Of a DNA stretch of 64,000 nucleotides, positions 47,823 to 57,122 are shown piece after piece. The notes under the pieces are model-generated. The model saw only the letters and a list, made by a program, of their open reading frames with translations. It was not told the origin of the DNA and did not search any database. Positions within the stretch are counted from its first letter, which is position 1; each line of letters starts with the position of its first letter. Origin of the DNA: Ruminococcus sp. XPD3002 (GTDB lineage: Bacteria; Bacillota; Clostridia; Oscillospirales; Ruminococcaceae); assembly GCA_900119535.1 (NCBI GenBank), contig FPJT01000002.1:62001-126000 (forward strand). Reading direction: 5' to 3'. The position numbers were made by a program, and so were the translations under genes.

Positions 47823-49181
47823 TTATTCTCTTTCTTCGAGCTTTATATATTCATGAGCCTTGGCAATAGCCTTGTAAGCGGGACGGATTATTCTTCCGCC
47901 TGTGAGGATCTCCTCCATACGGTGAGCAGCCCAGCCTGACATTCTTGCGATAGCAAAGAGCGGAGTAAAGAGTTCGTCAGGGATGCCGAGCATACGGTAA
48001 ACGAGTCCCGAATACATATCGACATTTGCACACATGGTCTTGTCGCTGCCCTTCATCTCCTTGAATATCTCGGGAGTAAGACGCTCTATGGTCTCGAGAA
48101 GCTTGAATTCGGCTTCGATATCCTTGCCCTTTGCAAGCTCGAATGCCTTCTTTTTGAGGATAACTGCACGGGGATCGGATATAGTGTAAACAGCGTGGCC
48201 CATACCGTAGATGAGTCCCGAGCCGTCATTTGTCTCCTTGCGGATAGTACGGCGCATATAGTCAGCAACTTCGCCTTCGTTGTCCCAGTGCTTGATATTT
48301 GCCTTGAAGTTATCCAGCATGTTGATGACCTGAAGGTTGGCACCGCCGTGACGAGGTCCCTTCAGTGAGCATATAGCCGAGGAATAAGCGGAATATGGAT
48401 CTGTGCCTGATGATGTGAGCACACGGCATGTAAATGTGGAGTTGTTTCCGCCGCCGTGTTCAGCCTGAAGCATAAGGAGACGGTCCAGCATCTGAGCCTC
48501 GTCCTTTGTGTACTGTCTGTCGGGACGCAGCAGTGAGAGTATGCACTGTGCGGTATTTTCCTCGTAGTTTATCGGGTGCATAATCATGCTTGCGTTGTCG
48601 AAAACACGTTTCTTTACCTGATAAGCGTTCGCCATGATGACAGGGAGCTTTGCGATAAGGCTTATAGCTGTACGCATCTCGCTCTCGATGCCCTTGTTCT
48701 CGCACTCGTCATCGTAGGAATAGAGAGCAAGTACGGAACGTGCGAGCTTGTTCATGATGTTTTTTGAAGGAGCTTTCAGTATCATGTCCTCAACGAAGCC
48801 TGTAGGCAGGTCACGCTTGAGGGAGATGTATGTAGTGAAGTTTTTCAGTTCCTTCTTGTTTGGGAGGTGTCCGAAAAGGAGGAGGAAGGAAGTTTCCTCG
48901 TAGCCGTAGCGGTCCTCAGCCTCAACATTGTTGACGATATCGTTGATATTGTATCCGCGGTAAATGAGCTGACCGGGGATAGGCTCGACCTCGCCCTCGT
49001 TCATCAGATAGCCGTGAACGTTGCATATATTGGTGATGCCTGCCACAACTCCTGTGCCGTCACTGTTTCTGAGACCTCTCTTGACGTGATATTTTTCATA
49101 AAGACTGCTGTTGATAGCGGAATTATCTGCAAGTTCCTTGCATAGACCTGTAATATTGGCACCTGAGATAAAAGCGGGCAT
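47823..49181 (-). CDS. Citrate synthase
   Basis: Condenses acetyl-CoA and oxaloacetate. 452 residues. Catalytic residues visible: His in KGPRHGGAN, His in YGMGHAVYT and Asp in NVDMYSGLVYRML, plus LIYRGYNINDIV at the N-terminus. It is longer than the typical 370-residue Gram-positive CitZ by an N-terminal helical part and some loops. In anaerobes it usually feeds glutamate synthesis. It has its own consensus promoter and AGGAGAG ribosome binding site. Confidence 0.95.
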   Translation of the reverse strand: MPAFISGANITGLCKELADNSAINSSLYEKYHVKRGLRNSDGTGVVAGITNICNVHGYLMNEGEVEPIPGQLIYRGYNINDIVNNVEAEDRYGYEETSFLLLFGHLPNKKELKNFTTYISLKRDLPTGFVEDMILKAPSKNIMNKLARSVLALYSYDDECENKGIESEMRTAISLIAKLPVIMANAYQVKKRVFDNASMIMHPINYEENTAQCILSLLRPDRQYTKDEAQMLDRLLMLQAEHGGGNNSTFTCRVLTSSGTDPYSAYSSAICSLKGPRHGGANLQVINMLDNFKANIKHWDNEGEVADYMRRTIRKETNDGSGLIYGMGHAVYTISDPRAVILKKKAFELAKGKDIEAEFKLLETIERLTPEIFKEMKGSDKTMCANVDMYSGLVYRMLGIPDELFTPLFAIARMSGWAAHRMEEILTGGRIIRPAYKAIAKAHEYIKLEERE

Positions 49182-49213
49182 ATGATCACTCTCCTAAAAA
49201 TTATTCACTATTC

Positions 49214-49242
49214 ATTATACACCTTTTTTTCGCTTGTGTCAA
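49214..49242 (-). promoter_or_regulatory. Consensus promoter of the citrate synthase gene
   Basis: On the minus strand: TTGACA (49237-49242), 17-nt spacer, TATAAT (49214-49219). It may also feed downstream genes as far as 38.3 kb, as no strong terminator is seen between them. Confidence 0.88.
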
Positions 49243-49348
49243 ATATTTATAAGCGATTGCCCATAAGAAATCACAAAGCACATGCGGAGCCTTTCGCCTC
49301 TCTGCAAAAGGGGAGGTTAAAACCATATATCAGCAAAGGAGAAGCAAT

Positions 49349-50362
49349 ATGAAAAGATACCTTGTATCAGCCGCAGTTTTTTCAGTATCAGCAGTATTTC
49401 TGCCTCTTGCCGTAACGTCTTCGTTCGGTCTTACAGGCAGAGGAACGGCATCAGAAAGCGGAGTGGAGCTCCATGAATATATATTCGGGGACGAGTCTGA
49501 GGATGCACAGGTCTATAAGGTTCTGGATGTATCTACGGGAGAGGTTTACAGCGTACCCGTCAGGGAGTACGTTATAGGAGCGGTCTGTGCCGAGATGCCT
49601 GCATCCTTCGGAGAGGAAGCCCTGAAAGCTCAGGCTGTAGCCGCCCATACCTATGCAGAACGCCGCCACTTGCAGGAGGAGGACTCCCCTGATCCTTCCC
49701 TTAAAGGCGCGGATTTCTCCAACGATACCTCGAAGTATCAGGGGTATTTCACTCCCGAACAGATACGTGAGCGCTTCGGCGGCAGTTTCGAGGAAAGCTA
49801 CGGCAGGATAAGCTCCGCTGTGGACGAGGTCCTTCCCTACCTTATAACCTACAGGGACGAGCCTGTTATAGCGGCATTCCACTCTCTTTCGTCAGGCAGG
49901 ACGGAAAGTGCTGAGAATGTATGGGGCACAAAGGTGGATTACCTTGTGCCTGTGGACAGCTCTGCGGATATATCTGCACCGAAGTACCTCGACAGCGCTT
50001 CATTTACACGCCAGGAGCTTGAAGAACGTCTGAAAGCATCGTTCCCCTCTGCGGAACTCGGCGGAGATATGCGACAGTGGGTAACAGTGGACAGTGTCTC
50101 GGATTCGGGTACTGTGATATCGGCACATGTCGGAAATATAGAGACAACAGGCAACGATATCCGCATCGCACTGGGACTGAGGTCTGCGTGTTTTGCGGTG
50201 GAATACCGTGAAAACGAAGCGGTATTCACAACACGGGGATTTGGTCACGGTGTAGGGATGAGTCAGTACGGAGCAGATGCAATGGCGGCACAGGGCAGCA
50301 GCTGGAGGGAGATACTAATGCACTATTACCCGCATTGTGAGATAAAAAAATCGGCGGACTGA
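49349..50362 (+). CDS. spoIID: SpoIID/LytB-domain protein
   Basis: 337 residues with an N-terminal signal or anchor helix (about 5-25). The SpoIID domain shows VPVREYVIGAVCAEMPASFGEE, LKAQAVAAHTYAERR, FHSLSSGRTESAENVWG and RGFGHGVGMSQYGADAMA. SpoIID is a lytic transglycosylase acting on denuded peptidoglycan in engulfment; SpoIID-like proteins also occur in non-spore-formers as amidase enhancers. No other sporulation gene is in this window. AAAGGAG precedes the ATG. Confidence 0.92.
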   Translation: MKRYLVSAAVFSVSAVFLPLAVTSSFGLTGRGTASESGVELHEYIFGDESEDAQVYKVLDVSTGEVYSVPVREYVIGAVCAEMPASFGEEALKAQAVAAHTYAERRHLQEEDSPDPSLKGADFSNDTSKYQGYFTPEQIRERFGGSFEESYGRISSAVDEVLPYLITYRDEPVIAAFHSLSSGRTESAENVWGTKVDYLVPVDSSADISAPKYLDSASFTRQELEERLKASFPSAELGGDMRQWVTVDSVSDSGTVISAHVGNIETTGNDIRIALGLRSACFAVEYRENEAVFTTRGFGHGVGMSQYGADAMAAQGSSWREILMHYYPHCEIKKSAD

Positions 50363-50373
50363 AAAAGTCCGCC
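50344..50373 (-). terminator. Terminator of the sigma/anti-sigma operon
   Basis: Eight-base-pair stem (50353-50360 with 50366-50373); on the minus strand seven Ts follow (50344-50350). It overlaps the end of the convergent spoIID gene. Confidence 0.85.
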
Positions 50374-50403
50374 AAAATAAAGGATAAGTTCATTGTATGG
50401 AGA

Positions 50404-52224
50404 TTATTGAACGGCAGAATAAGCTGCCTGGGGGTCTTCAAATACTGTTGTTACAGAATCTGTGTTCGGATCATAGGTATATTCGCCCATTACCGCTCTG
50501 ATTTGAGTGCTCTTGTTGATTATGCATAGCTGAGCTGTCTGTACATCGGGTATATTCTTTACAAATTGAATTCCGATACCGTAGTCTGCGGTGACACCTT
50601 CAAAGGCAATGAACGGTTCAGCGCGTTCTTCACTGACCTTATCTCCGCGGTTATATACGCATACGATATCATATGAGCGGTTGGTACCGTCCGAATTCAG
50701 GGTAAAGTAAACATTCTGCTCATGGAACCGGTATGGCGATACAACTGCCTGAGCGATCGCATCCCTGAAATAAGCGTAATCAATGCTGTAATAGTATGTT
50801 GACACTTTCCGAGCGAGATAATCATCATTTCCGACAATACCGTGTGTTACATAGAGATCATAACGCATAATGTTATTTTCTATGAAGGTTATTTCGTATA
50901 TGAATGAGTCTTCCATATACATCATTGAGAAAGAATCGGTATCATCTGTGACAGTTTCCATATTTGGCTGAGTGGTGGTGTTCCATGTATAGTTGTTGAA
51001 GATATCCGATATGGTTTTCTTCTGTTCGTCGCTGAGAGGCGTATCCCACGCAAATTCACGATATTCCGTTGAATCTCCGAGTTCAAGCACTATACGTGTA
51101 TTATGGTCGGGTTCTGTCAGAGTGTTTGCGGCATTGGCGATAGGACTGCCCTCTTTTGCGGAAGCAAAGCGGTAATCGCAATCCTTGAAGTTGCCGAATG
51201 GAGCGTGTGTCTGCCAACTGTACGTATCAACTGTGACGGTATGCTCTGTATCAAAAGCCTGAGGTTCGGAAGCTTCTGTTGTATCAGCTGCGGCGGATGA
51301 AGCGGGTTCTGTTGTGGGTTCGGTATTTGCTTCTGTAGGTGCAGGAACGCTTTCGCCCTTTAATATTGCGTCTATAGCTGCCTTGTATTTTGCTGAATCT
51401 ATTTTGTAGTTCTTTCCTTTGTTAAAGTCGGCATCTGTGAAGAGTTTTCCGTCTTTTTCTGTAAGCTCTATTTCGTTGAAGAAAAGCGAGTTATCGTCAC
51501 GGATCCATATGATACGCAGCGTGTTGTCTGTTCTGGCTGTGAATCTGTAAAGGATATGATTGTCGTCTGTATCGTCTGATACCATTTTGTCTGAAGGAAG
51601 TTCTTCCCACTGCTGCTGACTGAATAACGCATCAAGCGAAGCACGTTTATCAGCGGATAACTTATTATCCATATCCCAGAACATGAAGGCGGTTTCTCCG
51701 CTGGTGCTATAGATCATTAAATGGGGATCTTCTGTATGCTCTTTTTCCTTTGGCAGGTCTCCGCTGCTTACAGTGTATTCATAGTCTGTCATTTTGCCGA
51801 AAGGTACTTCGTATACGGCTGAAACTGCGTTCTCCGAGTCTGTATTTCCGCTGCTTGCAGGTTCGGTAGTAAGTGTGTTTGTAACGGCTGTAGCTACCTG
51901 ATGAGGCTGAGGTATATCAGGTTCGCCCTTGTCTGCAAGGTTCATGTGCAGCGTTGCTGCTGTACCTGCTATTATGGCGAGACAAGCCGCCGCCGCACTT
52001 GTTATTCTCACCCATGAAAACTTTCTGTAGTGCTCTACTCCGCTGACGGTAACTTCTGTATCTTCATATCCGTCGGCTGATTTTTTACTGTTGTATTTTT
52101 CCATTGTCATTCTGAATATCTTTTCTTTTTCGTCTTCATCCGAAGGAGGATATTCCTCGGCGATGCGGTCAATGATATTCTGATCAGTATTTTCAAGTAA
52201 GTCCATATTATTGATCCTTTTCAT
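50404..52224 (-). CDS. Membrane anti-sigma-like protein with duplicated extracellular domain
   Basis: 606 residues from the ATG at 52224 (GAAGGTGAC upstream; the frame is open to 52263 but without support). Residues 1-70 are cytoplasmic and acidic and could bind the sigma factor; one membrane helix about 72-92. Outside are two similar domains, about 140-290 and 341-497, each starting PFG(K/N)(M/F)xDxxY, with a central W..(L/T)...V.DDTD block and closing YKAAIDAI/YFRDAIAQA, joined by a Thr/Glu/Pro linker (295-325). A last beta-rich part follows to 606. The gene starts 4 nt after the sigma gene. Anti-sigma activity is inferred from context. Confidence 0.8.
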   Translation of the reverse strand: MKRINNMDLLENTDQNIIDRIAEEYPPSDEDEKEKIFRMTMEKYNSKKSADGYEDTEVTVSGVEHYRKFSWVRITSAAAACLAIIAGTAATLHMNLADKGEPDIPQPHQVATAVTNTLTTEPASSGNTDSENAVSAVYEVPFGKMTDYEYTVSSGDLPKEKEHTEDPHLMIYSTSGETAFMFWDMDNKLSADKRASLDALFSQQQWEELPSDKMVSDDTDDNHILYRFTARTDNTLRIIWIRDDNSLFFNEIELTEKDGKLFTDADFNKGKNYKIDSAKYKAAIDAILKGESVPAPTEANTEPTTEPASSAAADTTEASEPQAFDTEHTVTVDTYSWQTHAPFGNFKDCDYRFASAKEGSPIANAANTLTEPDHNTRIVLELGDSTEYREFAWDTPLSDEQKKTISDIFNNYTWNTTTQPNMETVTDDTDSFSMMYMEDSFIYEITFIENNIMRYDLYVTHGIVGNDDYLARKVSTYYYSIDYAYFRDAIAQAVVSPYRFHEQNVYFTLNSDGTNRSYDIVCVYNRGDKVSEERAEPFIAFEGVTADYGIGIQFVKNIPDVQTAQLCIINKSTQIRAVMGEYTYDPNTDSVTTVFEDPQAAYSAVQ

Positions 52225-52228
52225 AAAG

Positions 52229-52795
52229 TCACCTTCCTTCTCCTGCGGCTGCAAGTATCTCATTCAGGCGTTTAAGGGCACGGCTTATCCGCTGCCTTAC
52301 AGCGGCAGGCTTCATGCTTACGGCGCCTGCTATCTCGCCTGAGCTTTTATTATAATAATACTTCTGTATGATTATAGTGGAATCAGGCTGTCCGAGAGAC
52401 TTTACAGCGTTAAGGAGTGCGTTTGCAGTTTCTGCTGCTTCGGTCAACTGATCAACTCTTTCATCGGAGGCTATCTCTCTGACCCCTTCATCATCTATAG
52501 AAATATCTGTTTTCCCTTTTGATGAGAGCTTTCTGAACATATCAACTGCCCTGCGTCTTGCGATCGTTGCGATCAGTCCCTTGATGTCGCCGCCATGGAT
52601 CTTATCGGAATCAAGACTTATAAAGACGTCCGAAAACACGTCGCTGACACATTCGTCTACGTCTTCACGGCTTCCGCAGCTTCGCAGTTTATTGAATACA
52701 ATCGAGTAAACGTAGTTATAGTATTCGTCGAAAAGCTCTCTCTGACATAAGGACGGCTCGTCCTTCATGCGTGATTTATATTCGGTGTCGGTCAT
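52229..52795 (-). CDS. ECF-type RNA polymerase sigma factor
   Basis: 188 residues. Region 2 (FDEYYNYVYSIVFNKL, ECVSDVFSDVFISL, ATIARRRAVDMFRKL) and region 4 (SLGQPDSTIIIQKYYYNKSSGEIAGAVSMKPAAVRQRISRALKRL) are both present. No sigma-A-like regions. GGAGGAG precedes the ATG. It is coupled to the following membrane protein gene, a typical sigma/anti-sigma layout; the regulon is unknown. Confidence 0.92.
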   Translation of the reverse strand: MTDTEYKSRMKDEPSLCQRELFDEYYNYVYSIVFNKLRSCGSREDVDECVSDVFSDVFISLDSDKIHGGDIKGLIATIARRRAVDMFRKLSSKGKTDISIDDEGVREIASDERVDQLTEAAETANALLNAVKSLGQPDSTIIIQKYYYNKSSGEIAGAVSMKPAAVRQRISRALKRLNEILAAAGEGR

Positions 52796-52918
52796 AGTAC
52801 TCCTCCTTTCTGAAAGATAATTAAGTTTTCAAATGCATTTGTCCGCTCTGTAATATCTAATCGGAGTCTGGAACGAGAGTGTGACAGAAATAAGATATTT
52901 TTTTCATTTAATTAAAAT

Positions 52919-53251
52919 GGGGCGCTTGAAAGCGTCCCAAAGTTTGTTGAAAAAGTACTGATTCATCAGGGAATGCCCTCTCTTGCAGGGCGTTCCCTCT
53001 TTCAAAACAGTCCACCGGACTGTTTTGAAATTCACCCTTTGCTGAGCGCTTTGTGTAATGTGGGACTCTGTCCCAACCTAACCGGTCCGTCCCCTCTGTC
53101 AGCTTCGCTGACATCTCCCCACACTGTGGGGAGTCACCCCACCAAAGGCTCTGCCTTTGGAATCCGCTAAAGGGATAGCATCCCTTTAGAATCCCCAAAT
53201 TGATGATTTCAGGCTTTTTCGCCTCTCTCAGGGGCGCTTGAAAGCGTCCCA
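52919..53251. repeat. Array of 3-nt-loop hairpins bounded by 21-bp direct repeats
   Basis: The ends 52919-52939 and 53231-53251 are identical 21-bp sequences, each nearly palindromic. Between them lie consecutive hairpins: 52969-52997, 53000-53030 (14-bp perfect stem, ACC loop), 53062-53074 (TCT loop), 53098-53112 (GTCAGC, TTC loop), 53117-53131 (CCCCAC, ACT loop), 53142-53160 (CCAAAGGC, TCT loop) and 53167-53189 (10-bp stem, AGC loop). The apparent frames here are by-products of the symmetry. The region fills the gap between the sigma gene (start 52795) and the end of the AEC gene. The stretch 52796-52918 shows nothing else. Confidence 0.85.
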
Positions 53252-54208
53252 TCACACGTATTTCATAGATCTCAGCAGGAACAGCCACGCCGTAAGAGTC
53301 AAGGCGCTGAACATGGTCGCAAGCATTACCGCATAGGCGGTGATAGTACCCTTGTGTCCGAAGTTCTTTGCCATTACGAAGCAGCTTCCCGTTGTGGCGC
53401 TTCCAAGCATTACCAGTATAGCTATGAGCTTTTCACCGCGGAATCCCATATGTACCGCAAGGGGCAGGAATATACAGCAGAAAAGCACCAGCTTTATGAA
53501 TACTATGCCGGCTGTTACAGCAGTTTTACCCTTGGCGTCGCTTGTTCTGAATGAAGCTCCAAGTGCTATAAGCGAGAGCGGAGTTGCCATATTTCCCAGA
53601 TAGGATACGGATTTTTCAAGTATAACGGGCTGAGGTATGCCTGCAACGGACCATATCATTCCAACTATTATGCCGAGGATGATAGGGTTGGTGATTATGC
53701 CTTTCAGCGTGTTCAAGAACAGCTCCCTGCCGCTCTTTTTACCCGATGTGTCGGGAGAAGTCAGCGAAAGCACGGTAACTGCGATGATGTTGTATATCGG
53801 TACGGTGCCCACTATCATAAGTGCCGCCATAGCCGCTTCGCCGTAGATATTCTTGACGAAGGCTATGCCAAGTACAGCGGCACTGCTTCGGTAAGCAGCC
53901 TGTATTATCTCGCCCCTTTCAGCCTTGTCCTTGTGGAGAAGCGAGTAAAGGGATGCAACTCCCACACTGAGGAGAGTTACTATAACGCAGAAAAGTACGA
54001 ATCGTGTATCCCAGACTGCACGGAAATCCGCTTTTGACAGGTCCATAAACAGGAGCGCAGGGAGAGTAGTCCTGAACGTGAATTTGTTTAGCTTAGCCGT
54101 GGTATGGTCGTCCAGCAGACCTATTTTACGGCAGAACCACCCGAATACCATCATGAGGAAAACGGGGACGGTCGCATTCAGGCTGAATCTCAGATTTTCA
54201 AGAAACAT
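53252..54208 (-). CDS. AEC-family (auxin efflux carrier-like) transporter
   Basis: 318 residues, about ten membrane helices in two inverted halves separated by a polar loop near residues 165-175 (SPDTSGKKSGRELF). Motifs: MVFGWFCRKIGLLDD and TNPIILGIIVGM, LGNMATPLSLIALGASF, and GSATTGSCFVMAKNFG. Family members move malate or other organic acids; the substrate is unknown. It starts 16 nt after potD on the same strand and may be co-transcribed. The 21-bp repeat directly follows its stop. Confidence 0.92.
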   Translation of the reverse strand: MFLENLRFSLNATVPVFLMMVFGWFCRKIGLLDDHTTAKLNKFTFRTTLPALLFMDLSKADFRAVWDTRFVLFCVIVTLLSVGVASLYSLLHKDKAERGEIIQAAYRSSAAVLGIAFVKNIYGEAAMAALMIVGTVPIYNIIAVTVLSLTSPDTSGKKSGRELFLNTLKGIITNPIILGIIVGMIWSVAGIPQPVILEKSVSYLGNMATPLSLIALGASFRTSDAKGKTAVTAGIVFIKLVLFCCIFLPLAVHMGFRGEKLIAILVMLGSATTGSCFVMAKNFGHKGTITAYAVMLATMFSALTLTAWLFLLRSMKYV

Positions 54209-54224
54209 TAATAGTCATTGCCTT

Positions 54225-55496
54225 TCAGAATATATCCTTTTTGTTTTTGATGTGGCGTCTTATAAGTACGAATACCATTATAAACACACAAGCCACAAGG
54301 AATACGGGAGCTATCCACTTATTCGTATTCTCGTCCTCAGCGGACTTCATTTCGGTCCATAAGCTCTGCATTTTCAGATTTGCCTCATCGGAGAGGTTCA
54401 CGAAAACAGTAGTCTTATCCGCTATGAAATCGCTGTCGGGGTAGGAAACGGGACTCTCCCTCACTTCCTCGTCAAGCATATCGTAAGCCGCCTGATGCGG
54501 AGTTGAGTAGCAGATGTAGTCGATATTTGCGTAGGCTATATCGGGTTCGCACATGAAGTTTATGTACATTTCAGCCGCTTCCTTCTGACGTGATGAGGAA
54601 GGGATGCACATAGCGTCGATAAAGAGGTTTGTACCGCTTTTGGGTACAACGAAATTAAGGTCCTCGTTGTCCTCGAGGATAGTGAGAGCGTCACCTGCGT
54701 AATAGGGAGCGATAAGAGCGTCGCCTGCGCCCATTTTGTCGAAGACCTCATCCATGACGTATCCCTGAACTATGCGTTTCTGCTGACGAAGCCTGAAAGC
54801 CGCCTGTTCCAGTTCCTTCGGATCCTCGGTGTTGAGCGAGAAACCTTCCATAAGCTCTGCAATCGCGAAGGCATCACGGGGATTATCGAACATGAGTATC
54901 TGGTCGGCGTAGTCCTCGTTCCAGAGGAGATCCCAGTCGATATCCTCCTCGTCCAGATCTATCATTGTGGTATCGTATATGATGCCTACAGTGCCCCAAG
55001 TGTAGGGAACGGTATAGGCGTTTTCTGGATCGTAAGCCATATTGCGGAAGTTATCCATGATGTAGGAGAAGTTGGGAATGTTATCGAAGTCCAGAGGCTG
55101 AATGAGGTTCTCCTTTATCATCTTGCTTATCATGTAGTCCGAAGGGATTATAACATCGTAAGCCGCACCGCCGCCCTTGAGCTTTGCATAAAGCTCCTCG
55201 TTTGTGGCATAGTTTGTGTAGTTGACCTTGATGCCTGTGAGCTTCTCGAATTCTCCGTTCACATCGAGAGTTCCCTCGTCTGCACCTGTGGAGATGTATT
55301 CGCCCCAGTTATAGACGTTTATGGAGAGGTTCTGTCCCTTGAAACGGGTGTAGTAATCGGGATCCGAGACAGTAAGAGTCTGAGCCGCGGAGACTTCCTC
55401 CTCCTCGTCTGCTTCCTCGGGAACTTCCGAAGCACATCCGCTGAGAAGTGACATGCCTACCAGAGCCGTACCTAAAAGAGCTGTCAGTTTTTTCAT
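54225..55496 (-). CDS. potD: Spermidine/putrescine ABC transporter substrate-binding protein
   Basis: 423 residues. Lipoprotein signal with LLSGC (about residues 17-21), an acidic linker, then the PotD fold: INVYNWGEYIS, GIKVNYTNYATNEELYAKL, YDVIIPSDYMISKM, VPYTWGTVGIIYD, and FIDAMCIPSSSRQKEAAEMYINF. Unusually a membrane helix with basic residues stands at the C-terminus (about 395-415, WIAPVFLVACVFIMVFVLIRR), so the protein may be anchored at both ends. Last of the pot genes; it overlaps potC by 4 nt. Confidence 0.93.
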   Translation of the reverse strand: MKKLTALLGTALVGMSLLSGCASEVPEEADEEEEVSAAQTLTVSDPDYYTRFKGQNLSINVYNWGEYISTGADEGTLDVNGEFEKLTGIKVNYTNYATNEELYAKLKGGGAAYDVIIPSDYMISKMIKENLIQPLDFDNIPNFSYIMDNFRNMAYDPENAYTVPYTWGTVGIIYDTTMIDLDEEDIDWDLLWNEDYADQILMFDNPRDAFAIAELMEGFSLNTEDPKELEQAAFRLRQQKRIVQGYVMDEVFDKMGAGDALIAPYYAGDALTILEDNEDLNFVVPKSGTNLFIDAMCIPSSSRQKEAAEMYINFMCEPDIAYANIDYICYSTPHQAAYDMLDEEVRESPVSYPDSDFIADKTTVFVNLSDEANLKMQSLWTEMKSAEDENTNKWIAPVFLVACVFIMVFVLIRRHIKNKKDIF

Positions 55497-56302
55497 GCCA
55501 TGTCCCCCTTGTACATACCGCTTTTCTTTGCCGCTTTCTTCTCTATTGCGTTCTTGACTATCAAGACGATGACTACCGCAATGAATATCAGCGTTGAAAG
55601 AGCGTTTATCTCAGGTGAGACCTTTCGCCTTGTCATGGAGTAAATAGTTATAGGAAGTGTCTGTGAGGTAGAACCTGTTGTGAAGTAGCTTACAACGAAG
55701 TCATCCAGTGAGTAGGTGAAGGACATAAGGAAACCGCTTACAACACCCGGCATTATCTCGGGGAGAACGACCTTGCGGAAGGCTCTGAAGGGACTGCATC
55801 CCAGATCCTGAGCCGCCTCGTAGATATGCGGATCCATCTGATTGAACTTCGGCATCACGTTAAGGATAACGTAGGGGACATCAAAGGTGATGTGAGCTAT
55901 AAGCAGTGTTACAAAGCCGAATTCGAGGTTCATTCTTGCGGCGAAGAATACGAAAAGAAGCATGAGGGATACACCTGTAACTATTTCGGGGTTGATGATA
56001 GGCATATTGGTTATGTTCATTACAACCGATTTAGGGACTTTACGCATACTGTTTATACCTATAGCCGCAAATGTACCGAGTACGGTAGATATGATACTTG
56101 CCGCAACAGCGATGATTATTGTATTCATAAGCGAGGATATGATTATCCTGTTGTGGAAAAGTCTCTTGTACCAGTCAAGGGTGAATCCGCTGAAAACGCT
56201 TCTGCTTTTTGTCTCGTTGAAAGAGAACACTATCAGCACGAATATAGGCACATACAGGAAAAGCAGTACAAGAAGCATATAGAATTTTCCGAGTTTTTTC
56301 AT
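55493..56302 (-). CDS. potC: Spermidine/putrescine ABC transporter permease PotC
   Basis: 269 residues, six membrane helices, with the permease EAA loop EAAQDLGCSPFRAFRKVVLPEIMPG that docks with the ATPase. N-terminal YVPIFVLIVFSFNETKSRSVFSGFTLDWY is typical of PotC. Downstream of potB by 12 nt. Confidence 0.95.
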   Translation of the reverse strand: MKKLGKFYMLLVLLFLYVPIFVLIVFSFNETKSRSVFSGFTLDWYKRLFHNRIIISSLMNTIIIAVAASIISTVLGTFAAIGINSMRKVPKSVVMNITNMPIINPEIVTGVSLMLLFVFFAARMNLEFGFVTLLIAHITFDVPYVILNVMPKFNQMDPHIYEAAQDLGCSPFRAFRKVVLPEIMPGVVSGFLMSFTYSLDDFVVSYFTTGSTSQTLPITIYSMTRRKVSPEINALSTLIFIAVVIVLIVKNAIEKKAAKKSGMYKGDMA

Positions 56303-56314
56303 AGTACCGCCTCC

Positions 56315-57121
56315 TTACATAAGCACCTGATCGTCGGGATCGAACTGATTCATAACGGTCATGATAACAAGGATTATCACCATAAGTACGAGGGAAATGG
56401 CTGCGCCGAGGTGCGGATTATAGGCATTTCCGAGGAACTGCATCTCGATGAGGTCGCCGATGAGGAGGTTTGAGCCTCCTCCCAGCATACGGGAAATAAT
56501 GAAGGTCGAGATAGCTGGTACAAATACCATAGTAACTCCCGAGGTGATACCGGGCATACTGAGAGGAACTACCACACGCCAGAGAGTCTTGCCCGAACTG
56601 CATCCTAAGTCGGAAGCGGCTTCAAACAGGCTTCCGTCTATCTTCTCCATAACGGAATAAAGCGGAAGTATCATGAACGGCAGGTAGTTGTAGACCATGC
56701 CCAGTACAACTGCTCCCGAGGTATTTATCAGCTTGAAGGGACCAAGCCCGATAAGTCCGAAAAGGTGGTTGATTATACCGTTATTGCCGAGAAGAGTCAT
56801 CCAAGCATAGGTACGGAGCAGGAAGTTCATCCACATAGGGAGCATAACTATCATGAGCATAGTGCCCTGACGGTGCTTGTCCATACGGGAGAGGATGAAA
56901 GCAACGGGATAGGCTACCACAAGGCAGATCACTGTTGCGATAAGTGCCAGCCAGATCGAGCGGACGAATATATTGGCATACTGTCCCACATCGGATATGT
57001 ATTTTATGGTAAGTCCGCCCTCATCGTTGGTGAAAGCGAAGTATGCTATCATCAGCAGGGGGACGAGTATGAATACTACCATCCAGACGAGGTAAGGCGC
57101 AGAGAAGTATTTCAGTTTCAT
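56315..57121 (-). CDS. potB: Spermidine/putrescine ABC transporter permease PotB
   Basis: 268 residues, six membrane helices, EAA loop EAASDLGCSSGKTLWRVVVPLSMPG. It begins one base after the potA stop. It forms the heterodimeric channel with PotC. Confidence 0.95.
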   Translation of the reverse strand: MKLKYFSAPYLVWMVVFILVPLLMIAYFAFTNDEGGLTIKYISDVGQYANIFVRSIWLALIATVICLVVAYPVAFILSRMDKHRQGTMLMIVMLPMWMNFLLRTYAWMTLLGNNGIINHLFGLIGLGPFKLINTSGAVVLGMVYNYLPFMILPLYSVMEKIDGSLFEAASDLGCSSGKTLWRVVVPLSMPGITSGVTMVFVPAISTFIISRMLGGGSNLLIGDLIEMQFLGNAYNPHLGAAISLVLMVIILVIMTVMNQFDPDDQVLM

Positions 57122-57122
57122 A

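Noticed and set aside
49349..50362. Evidence that the organism sporulates
   Set aside because: A single SpoIID-domain gene is not enough; such proteins occur in non-spore-formers and no other sporulation gene is in the window.
52908..53288. 126-residue frame in the repeat array, and the shorter one on the opposite strand
   Set aside because: These frames run through the hairpin repeats and are rich in Pro/Cys/Ser from the symmetry; no ribosome binding site and no domain.
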